39,875 bases of DNA, from positions 1 through 39,875 of the forward strand of contig CAMAYJ010000014.1 of NCBI GenBank assembly GCA_945862505.1, in the 5' to 3' direction. The notes beneath the pieces were generated by a model. That model had not been told where the DNA came from, ran no database searches, and was given only the letters and a program-made list of their open reading frames with translations. Positions 35,062 through 39,875 of the stretch are shown here, piece by piece (the first letter of the stretch is position 1; every line of letters starts with the position of its first letter). A program made the translations under genes and the position numbers. The DNA is from Bifidobacterium breve (GTDB lineage: Bacteria > Actinomycetota > Acidimicrobiia > Acidimicrobiales > Acidimicrobilacustridaceae).

Positions 35062-35067
35062 GCCGTC

Positions 35068-35073
35068 TAGACT
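35068..35073 (+). promoter_or_regulatory. -10 box (TAGACT) for ahcY
   Basis: TAGACT would place the transcription start near 35080, right where the folded ahcY leader begins. It gives a 5' leader of about 148 nt, unlike the leaderless genes around it. Confidence 0.5.
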
Positions 35074-35078
35074 TCTCA

Positions 35079-35222
35079 GAGGCTGATCGCAGGGTCAGAG
35101 GGCCACAGCCTCACAACTGGTTGTCACTGTGCTGATCTCCATTCGGAGGATCGGTTTCGACGACCGACATTTCCCTCTTGAATGACCCCCTAACCGGATC
35201 CTCCGGACCGCACAGAAAGTGC
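35079..35222 (+). promoter_or_regulatory. Structured ahcY leader with competing hairpins (riboswitch candidate)
   Basis: Several stems are visible. GAGGCTG (35079-35085) pairs with CAGCCTC (35106-35112), but CACAG (35104-35108) can instead pair with CTGTG (35127-35131) around ACAA-CTGG-TTGT (35113-35124). GGAGGATC (35145-35152) can pair upstream with GATCTCC (35134-35140, one bulge) or downstream with GATCCTCC (35197-35204). The downstream choice extends to 13 bp (35144-35156 with 35192-35205, one bulge). GGGTCA (35092-35097) in the first loop is complementary to TGACCC (35183-35188). The ribosome site AGAAAG lies at a small hairpin (35210-35222). Mutually exclusive stems before a SAH-hydrolase gene suggest ligand control. 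I could not match it to a known SAM or SAH riboswitch consensus. Confidence 0.5.
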
Positions 35223-35227
35223 TGCAT

Positions 35228-36691
35228 ATGACTCTGACCGTTGACCGTTCTGATTCCGGCCTCGATTACAAAGTTGCCGATCTCACCCTTGCGGGCTTTG
35301 GCCGCAAGGAGATCCAACTCGCCGAGCATGAAATGCCTGGTTTGATGTCTCTGCGCGCGGAGTTCGCCGATAGCCAGCCCCTTGATGGCGCGCGTATTGC
35401 TGGTTCGTTGCACATGACGATCCAGACCGCAGTGCTTATCGAAACGCTCACATGCCTCGGCGCTGATGTTCGTTGGGTCAGCTGCAACATCTTTTCGACC
35501 CAAGACCATGCCGCTGCTGCGACTGTTGTTGGCCCGAACGGGACTCTCGAACGGCCGACTGGTGTTCCGGTTTTCGCTTGGAAGGGCGAAACGCTCGAGG
35601 AGTACTGGTGGTGCACCGAGCAGATCCTGCGTTGGCCCGACGGTGGCGGCCCGAACATGATTCTCGACGATGGCGGCGACGCCACGCTTCTCGTTCACAA
35701 GGGCGTGGAATACGAGCGCACAGGGATCGTTCCCGACACCACCGAGGATGATTCCGAAGAGTGGGCGATCGTCCTCGACGTTCTTCGACGCACCGTGGCA
35801 AATGAGCCCGAGCTTTGGCACGGAGTCGCTGCAGAAATCAAGGGTGTTACTGAAGAGACCACCACGGGCGTGCATCGTCTCTATCAAATGCAAGAAGCAG
35901 GGCAACTTCTGTTTCCGGCCATCAATGTGAATGACTCTGTGACAAAGTCGAAGTTCGACAATCTTTATGGTTGTCGTCATAGCCTCATCGACGGCCTCAA
36001 CCGTGCGACCGATGTAATGATCGGGGGCAAAGTTGCTCTCGTCTGTGGCTACGGAGATGTTGGTAAGGGTTGTGCGGCTTCACTGCGTGGCCAAGGTGCT
36101 CGCGTCATCATCACCGAAATTGACCCGATCTGTGCGCTGCAAGCAGCCATGGAGGGCTACCAGGTGGCACGCCTCGAGGACGTTCTCGACACGATCGACA
36201 TCTACGTAACTGCTACGGGCAACTTCAACATCATCACCGCCGAGCACATGGCCAAGATGAAGCACCAAGCCATCGTGAGCAACATTGGTCACTTCGATAA
36301 TGAAATTGACATGGCTGGCCTCAAGAAGATGAGCGATGTGCAAAAAGTCAACATCAAGCCCCAGGTCGACGAATATGTCTTTCCCGATGGTCACTCAGTG
36401 ATCGTGCTCGCCGAGGGACGACTCATGAACCTTGGCTGTGCAACTGGCCACCCGAGTTTCGTGATGTCGAACAGTTTCTCGAATCAGGTCATCGCTCAGA
36501 TCGAACTCTACGGACACACCGATTTCTATGAAAAGCAGGTGTACACGTTGCCGAAGCATCTTGATGAGAAGGTGGCAAGGCTTCACCTTGATGCACTGGG
36601 TGTGAAGCTCACCAAGCTCACCGAAGAGCAGGCGTCGTACCTCGGCCTTCCGGTCACGGGCCCGTTCAAGTCTGATCACTACCGGTACTGA
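35228..36691 (+). CDS. ahcY: S-adenosyl-L-homocysteine hydrolase (adenosylhomocysteinase)
   Basis: This 487-aa cytosolic enzyme splits S-adenosylhomocysteine, the by-product of all SAM methyltransferases, into homocysteine and adenosine using bound NAD. The NAD loop GYGDVGKG is at 274-281, [13 protein letters not shown] around 245-257 is a family signature, and the C-terminus ends KSDHYRY, the segment that closes the neighbouring subunit's NAD site. Length matches actinobacterial members. ATG 35228 is preferred over an in-frame GTG at 35219 because AGAAAG sits at good spacing. A long folded leader precedes it and a strong hairpin follows. Two SAM-dependent methyltransferases elsewhere in the window depend on this clean-up. 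Confidence 0.98.
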   Translation: MTLTVDRSDSGLDYKVADLTLAGFGRKEIQLAEHEMPGLMSLRAEFADSQPLDGARIAGSLHMTIQTAVLIETLTCLGADVRWVSCNIFSTQDHAAAATVVGPNGTLERPTGVPVFAWKGETLEEYWWCTEQILRWPDGGGPNMILDDGGDATLLVHKGVEYERTGIVPDTTEDDSEEWAIVLDVLRRTVANEPELWHGVAAEIKGVTEETTTGVHRLYQMQEAGQLLFPAINVNDSVTKSKFDNLYGCRHSLIDGLNRATDVMIGGKVALVCGYGDVGKGCAASLRGQGARVIITEIDPICALQAAMEGYQVARLEDVLDTIDIYVTATGNFNIITAEHMAKMKHQAIVSNIGHFDNEIDMAGLKKMSDVQKVNIKPQVDEYVFPDGHSVIVLAEGRLMNLGCATGHPSFVMSNSFSNQVIAQIELYGHTDFYEKQVYTLPKHLDEKVARLHLDALGVKLTKLTEEQASYLGLPVTGPFKSDHYRY

Positions 36692-36697
36692 TACCGT

Positions 36698-36736
36698 CCG
36701 ACCCGTCCGCGGCCGTCTTGGCCTCGGACGGGTCGG
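36698..36736 (+). terminator. Strong hairpin terminator after ahcY
   Basis: CCGACCCGTCCG (36698-36709) and CGGACGGGTCGG (36725-36736) are a perfect 12-bp inverted repeat, extended by GGCC/GGCC (36711-36714 with 36720-36723) around GTCTT. It lies 6 nt after the ahcY stop. No T-tract follows, as is common for actinobacterial terminators. Confidence 0.8.
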
Positions 36737-36768
36737 GGTTAGTGGCCTAATGGTTCTTGGGGGTTGTC

Positions 36769-37584
36769 ATGGAGCAGTTGTCGGGCAAGGTCGTAGTCGT
36801 CACCGGAGCAGCGAGCGGAATTGGGCTCGCGCTCGTAAAGCGATTCGGTGCCGAGGGCATGAAGGTCGTCATGGCCGATATCGAGGTGCCCGCGTTAGAG
36901 GCAGCCTCATCATCACTCCCAGCATCGATTGAACGCGTCACTGTCGCTTGCGACGTTTCTGATGGCGATCAGATCGAGGCGCTGCGTCGCTCTGCGATCG
37001 ATGCTTTTGGCGCTGTGCATGTTGTTTGCAATAACGCTGGCGTTGGTGGCGGCGGATCGATGGCCGATATCAATATCGCAGACTGGAAGTGGGTCATCGA
37101 TGTTGACCTTTGGAGCGTGATCCATGGCGTTCGCGTCTTCCTTCCTGGATTGCTTGAACAGGGCGAAGGACACATCGTGAATACGGCTTCGGTTGCTGGT
37201 TTGTTCTCGGCACCGTTCATGGGGCCCTACAACATCGCAAAATACGGCGTGGTCGCGTTGTCCGAGACCTTGTGTAGCGAATTGGCGATGCAGCAATCAG
37301 AAGTTGGAGTCTCGGTGCTCTGTCCTTCATGGGTGAAGACAAAGATCGCGAGTTCGGCTCGTAATAAGCCTGGAGTCAGCACCGAAGAAGTCGACATGAT
37401 CTCGGAACTCGCAGGACCAATGATCGATGCCGGCATGGATCCAGATCTTGTTGCCGATGCCGTGATTGACGCGGTGAAGTCAAAGAGGTTCTGGATCACA
37501 ACTCATGACGACACGCCGGCGGCTGTCACTTTGCGGACACGTTCCATCATTGACGGAACAAATCCTCCGCAACTGATGCACTGA
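36769..37584 (+). CDS. Classical short-chain dehydrogenase/reductase
   Basis: This 271-aa NAD(P)-dependent oxidoreductase of unknown substrate has the cofactor loop TGAASGIG (12-19), NNAG (88-91), the catalytic serine S141 in NTASVAG, and Y154/K158 in PYNIAKYG. The C-terminal part (SWVKTKIASSARNKPG) is like the SDRs common in Acidimicrobiia and Mycobacterium, where many act on lipids, steroids or alcohols. ATG 36769 has a G-rich ribosome site (GGGGG) nearby. A TTG at 36757 is possible. It stands alone between the ahcY terminator and the ComF gene. Confidence 0.88.
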   Translation: MEQLSGKVVVVTGAASGIGLALVKRFGAEGMKVVMADIEVPALEAASSSLPASIERVTVACDVSDGDQIEALRRSAIDAFGAVHVVCNNAGVGGGGSMADINIADWKWVIDVDLWSVIHGVRVFLPGLLEQGEGHIVNTASVAGLFSAPFMGPYNIAKYGVVALSETLCSELAMQQSEVGVSVLCPSWVKTKIASSARNKPGVSTEEVDMISELAGPMIDAGMDPDLVADAVIDAVKSKRFWITTHDDTPAAVTLRTRSIIDGTNPPQLMH

Positions 37585-37657
37585 GCGGAGACAATTCAGC
37601 TTGTCGCTTCCGTTACCGAAAGTCCGGGGGACCCATGTCGTCTTGTGGAGTGCTCAG

Positions 37658-37663
37658 TAGTTT
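37658..37663 (+). promoter_or_regulatory. -10 box (TAGTTT) for the ComF-like gene
   Basis: TAGTTT is followed by 6 nt and GTG 37670, matching the leaderless geometry of other genes here. Confidence 0.45.
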
Positions 37664-37669
37664 TACGCG

Positions 37670-38317
37670 GTGCTCCAATGGTGGCGTGGTCACATCGACG
37701 GCTTTCTCGAACAGTGGTTCCCGACGTCATGCACGCGTTGCGGTTCCCTCGGGGGTTCACCGTGTTCGATCTGTATTGATCAGTTCGTTGGCGCTGCACC
37801 AATCCCTGAAATCCCGCCGCTCAAACGCGTCGCTGCGCTCCTCCGGTACGACGAAACCTCTCGCCCATTTATTGCTGATCTGAAATATCACGGCGGATGG
37901 AGTGTGGTCCGGGGGCTCGCTCCGGCTCTGTCGTTCTTGCTCGAGGACACCGTTGGTGCCCAATATCGTGACGTGGTCCTGACATGGGCCCCCACGATTC
38001 CCGAACGAGCTCGAGATCGTGGCTTCGATCAGGCCGAGGTGCTCGCCAGGGAACTGGCCCATAGGTCCGGTCTACCTGTCCGTCGGCTGCTCCGTCGATT
38101 GCCTGGCGAGCATCAGACGGGCCGAAACCGCTTTGAGAGGTCTCAGGGGGTCCATTTCGTTGCTACGGGCCCTATTCCAGAGATCGTTGTGGTTCTCGAC
38201 GACGTCGTGACGACCGGATCCACACTGGCGGCAGCGGCCACGGTTTTGTGCGAAGCGGGCGCGCTCTCAGTTTTTGGACTGGCGTTGGCGGCAACCCCTG
38301 ACCGGTCACAGACGTGA
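37670..38317 (+). CDS. ComF-family phosphoribosyltransferase-like protein
   Basis: This 215-aa protein has the two-part ComF layout. The N-terminal zinc-binding knuckle has C21-x2-C24 and C32-x2-C35, and the phosphoribosyltransferase fold carries the PRPP-binding motif VVLDDVVTTGST at 174-185. APTIPERARDRGFDQAEVLA around 107-126 is typical of the family. ComF proteins act in DNA uptake in competent bacteria, but actinobacterial members have no proven role. The start is GTG with a -10 box 6 nt upstream. It precedes secA, as in mycobacteria, although the ribosome hibernation factor gene found between them there is missing here. Confidence 0.87.
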   Translation: MLQWWRGHIDGFLEQWFPTSCTRCGSLGGSPCSICIDQFVGAAPIPEIPPLKRVAALLRYDETSRPFIADLKYHGGWSVVRGLAPALSFLLEDTVGAQYRDVVLTWAPTIPERARDRGFDQAEVLARELAHRSGLPVRRLLRRLPGEHQTGRNRFERSQGVHFVATGPIPEIVVVLDDVVTTGSTLAAAATVLCEAGALSVFGLALAATPDRSQT

Positions 38318-38330
38318 GTCTGCGTCGCGG

Positions 38331-38347
38331 GCGGGGTCCTCACCCGC
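38331..38347 (+). terminator. Hairpin between comF-like gene and secA
   Basis: GCGGG (38331-38335) pairs with CCCGC (38343-38347) around a 7-nt loop, followed by TTCTC. It lies 14 nt after the ComF stop and could end that transcript ahead of the secA promoter. Confidence 0.35.
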
Positions 38348-38387
38348 TTCTCACCCTCCTCTGACCGTGACCTAAGGAAGGCATCGG

Positions 38388-38393
38388 TAGACT
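38388..38393 (+). promoter_or_regulatory. Candidate -10 box (TAGACT) for secA
   Basis: TAGACT lies 10 nt before the secA ATG and would give a leader of about 3-4 nt. A weak GTGACC 15 nt upstream is the only -35 candidate. Confidence 0.4.
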
Positions 38394-38403
38394 CGCCGTT
38401 CTC

Positions 38404-39875
38404 ATGGGCATCCTCGACAAAATTCTGCGCGCCGGCGAAGGCAAGAAGGTACGGGCTATCGAAGGCCTCGTACCTGAGATCAATGCCCTCGAACCCGAAA
38501 TCGAACGACTGTCCGATGGAGCACTCGCTCACCGGACCATTGAGTTCCGAGAGCAATTGGCCAATGGTGCTGATCTCGAAGACCTCCTTGTCGAGGCATT
38601 TGCTGTTGTCCGCGAGGCAGCTCGCCGCGAAATTGGCCAGCGCCACTACGACGTACAGATGATGGGCGGCGCGGCGCTGCATTTCGGATGGGTCGCCGAA
38701 ATGAAGACGGGTGAAGGCAAGACTCTCGTCTCGACGCTTCCGGTGTATCTCAATGCGCTCGCCGGCAACGGTGTCCACATCGTCACAGTCAACGATTACT
38801 TGGCTACCCGAGATTCCGACTGGATGGGGCGTGTTCATCGTCGCCTTGGAATGTCGGTTGGTCTGGTCATCCCTGGCATGAACGATCCAGTAGTGAAGCG
38901 TGCCCAGTATGCGTGCGATATCACCTATGGAACGAACAACGAGTTCGGATTCGATTATCTGCGCGACAACATGGCGATGAGTCGTGCTGAACAAGTACAA
39001 CGCGGCCGCTCCTATTGCATCGTCGATGAAATCGACTCGATCCTCATCGACGAAGCGCGTACTCCGTTGATCATCTCGGGTCGGATCGCCGATGCAGCAA
39101 AGATCTACTACCAGTTCGCCTCAATCGTGCGAGGACTGAAGCGTGACGTTCATTACGACGTCGATGAAGAGAAGCGAACCGTTGCGCCCACCGACGAAGG
39201 TGTCGAGGCGGTTGAGCGTGCCCTCGGAGTCGACAACATGTATGACGAAGTTTCACAGAATCTTGTGCATCAGCTACAGGCTGCACTTCGCGCGAAAGAG
39301 TTGTTTAAGCGCGACAAGGACTACGTGGTTCAGCATGGCGAGGTAAAAATTGTTGACGAGTTCACCGGCCGCATCCTCGATGGTCGTCGTTGGTCAGAAG
39401 GCCTCCATCAGGCGGTTGAGGCCAAAGAAGGCGTGAAGATCGAGGAAGAGAACCAGACTCTCGCCACGATCACCTTGCAGAACTATTTCCGCATGTACGA
39501 AAAACTTGCCGGAATGACCGGTACGGCAGAAACCGAGGCTGCTGAGTTTCTCTCCACCTACAACCTTCATGTCGTGCCAATCCCAACGCATCGGCCGATG
39601 GTGCGGCTCGACAAGGGTGACCTCATCTACAAGAGCGAGGACGCCAAGTTCAATGCGGTGGTCGATGACATCGCTAGACGCAGCGAAGCAGGCCAGCCTG
39701 TGCTCGTCGGAACGATCTCGGTTGAGAAGTCCGAAACCCTTTCTCGATATCTCAATAAGCGTGGAGTGGCCCACGAAATCCTGAACGCCAAGTTGCATTT
39801 CCGTGAGGCCGATATCGTCGCGCAGGCGGGTCGCCTCGGAGCAGTGACCGTGGCTACCAACATGGCCGGTCGTGG
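38404..39875 (+). CDS. secA: Preprotein translocase ATPase SecA (N-terminal part, cut by window end)
   Basis: The visible ~490 residues are the N-terminal half of the ATPase that drives proteins through SecYEG. It begins [16 protein letters not shown]. Walker A MKTGEGKT is at 100-107, the DEAD-type Walker B DEID at 208-211 (in [20 protein letters not shown]), and the preprotein-crosslinking domain follows. [20 protein letters not shown] and [19 protein letters not shown] are further signatures, and the second nucleotide-binding domain ([12 protein letters not shown]) has begun when the sequence stops. The frame is open to the last base. A full-length protein would be ~900 aa. It looks like the housekeeping SecA1. 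Exported products here (LCP, DUF5719) would use this pathway. Confidence 0.97.
   Translation, partial: MGILDKILRAGEGKKVRAIEGLVPEINALEPEIERLSDGALAHRTIEFREQLANGADLEDLLVEAFAVVREAARREIGQRHYDVQMMGGAALHFGWVAEMKTGEGKTLVSTLPVYLNALAGNGVHIVTVNDYLATRDSDWMGRVHRRLGMSVGLVIPGMNDPVVKRAQYACDITYGTNNEFGFDYLRDNMAMSRAEQVQRGRSYCIVDEIDSILIDEARTPLIISGRIADAAKIYYQFASIVRGLKRDVHYDVDEEKRTVAPTDEGVEAVERALGVDNMYDEVSQNLVHQLQAALRAKELFKRDKDYVVQHGEVKIVDEFTGRILDGRRWSEGLHQAVEAKEGVKIEEENQTLATITLQNYFRMYEKLAGMTGTAETEAAEFLSTYNLHVVPIPTHRPMVRLDKGDLIYKSEDAKFNAVVDDIARRSEAGQPVLVGTISVEKSETLSRYLNKRGVAHEILNAKLHFREADIVAQAGRLGAVTVATNMAGR

Noticed and set aside
35079..35140. Classical SAM-I or SAM-IV riboswitch
   Set aside because: An AGAGG start and paired GGCC-like bases look superficially similar, but the conserved core sequences and kink-turn layout are not found. 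It is kept only as an unclassified structured leader.
35111..35980. 289-codon minus-strand frame over the ahcY leader and start
   Set aside because: It is antisense to ahcY codons. The structured leader explains the region better, and the translation resembles no family.
38309..38322. CAGAC/GTCTG hairpin at the comF stop codon
   Set aside because: It is a 5-bp stem overlapping the stop with no T-run. It is too weak to call separately from the hairpin at 38331.
38143..39000. 285-codon minus-strand frame across the comF-like/secA junction
   Set aside because: It is antisense to two clearly identified genes and has no recognisable domain.

Overview
The window reads as one continuous stretch of a high-GC actinobacterial chromosome, most likely from an Acidimicrobiia-type lineage (Ilumatobacter or a freshwater relative). 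Three things point there: actinobacterial marker families (DUF3499, DUF5719, coenzyme F420 genes, a TobH-like SIS protein, an AccA3-type carboxylase), heavy use of GTG starts, and many promoters whose -10 box sits only 6-8 nt before the start codon, which implies leaderless transcripts. Genes are packed tightly with many 1-4 nt start/stop overlaps. I see no tRNA, rRNA, CRISPR array, insertion sequence or prophage, and no gene-free stretch longer than 300 nt.

Layout. (1) 1-5.5 kb: an FkbM methyltransferase, a biotin-carboxylase/BCCP subunit with its biotin ligase divergently beside it, and the folate genes pabB-pabC. (2) 5.5-13.6 kb: an LCP-family wall-glycan ligase, GDP-fucose synthase, three GT4 glycosyltransferases, a small membrane protein, a GDP-mannose pyrophosphorylase and a sugar epimerase. 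(3) 13.6-19.8 kb, minus strand: a 73-aa small protein, a GT4 enzyme, Rmd, Gmd, the F420 genes cofD and cofE, and a second FkbM methyltransferase. (4) 19.8-25.5 kb, plus strand: a 1204-aa GT2/membrane glycosyltransferase, an exported DUF5719 protein and a membrane-anchored thioredoxin-like protein. (5) 25.5-32.4 kb: FtsH, DUF3499, a CPBP protease, an 827-aa multi-pass membrane protein and a polyprenyl-phosphate-type GT2. (6) 32.4-39.9 kb: phosphomannomutase, a Trm112-like protein, a PGI/PMI-like SIS protein, AhcY behind a structured leader, an SDR, a ComF-like protein and the first half of SecA.

How it fits together. The core is a GDP-mannose-centred envelope-glycan locus. ManB and ManC would make GDP-mannose. 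Gmd converts it to the 4-keto-6-deoxy sugar, which can branch to GDP-L-fucose (Fcl) and GDP-D-rhamnose (Rmd). Several GTs and two FkbM O-methyltransferases would build and decorate a glycan, and the LCP protein could attach it to the wall. Housekeeping and cofactor genes (accA3, birA, cofD/E, ahcY, secA) are interleaved. From memory, their order matches the Mycobacterium tuberculosis Rv3285-to-Rv3240c region, so this looks like an old conserved actinobacterial neighbourhood with lineage-specific glycan genes inserted. The most notable new signals are an ahcY leader with competing hairpins, the recurrent leaderless promoter pattern, and the giant GT2-DUF5719-thioredoxin module.
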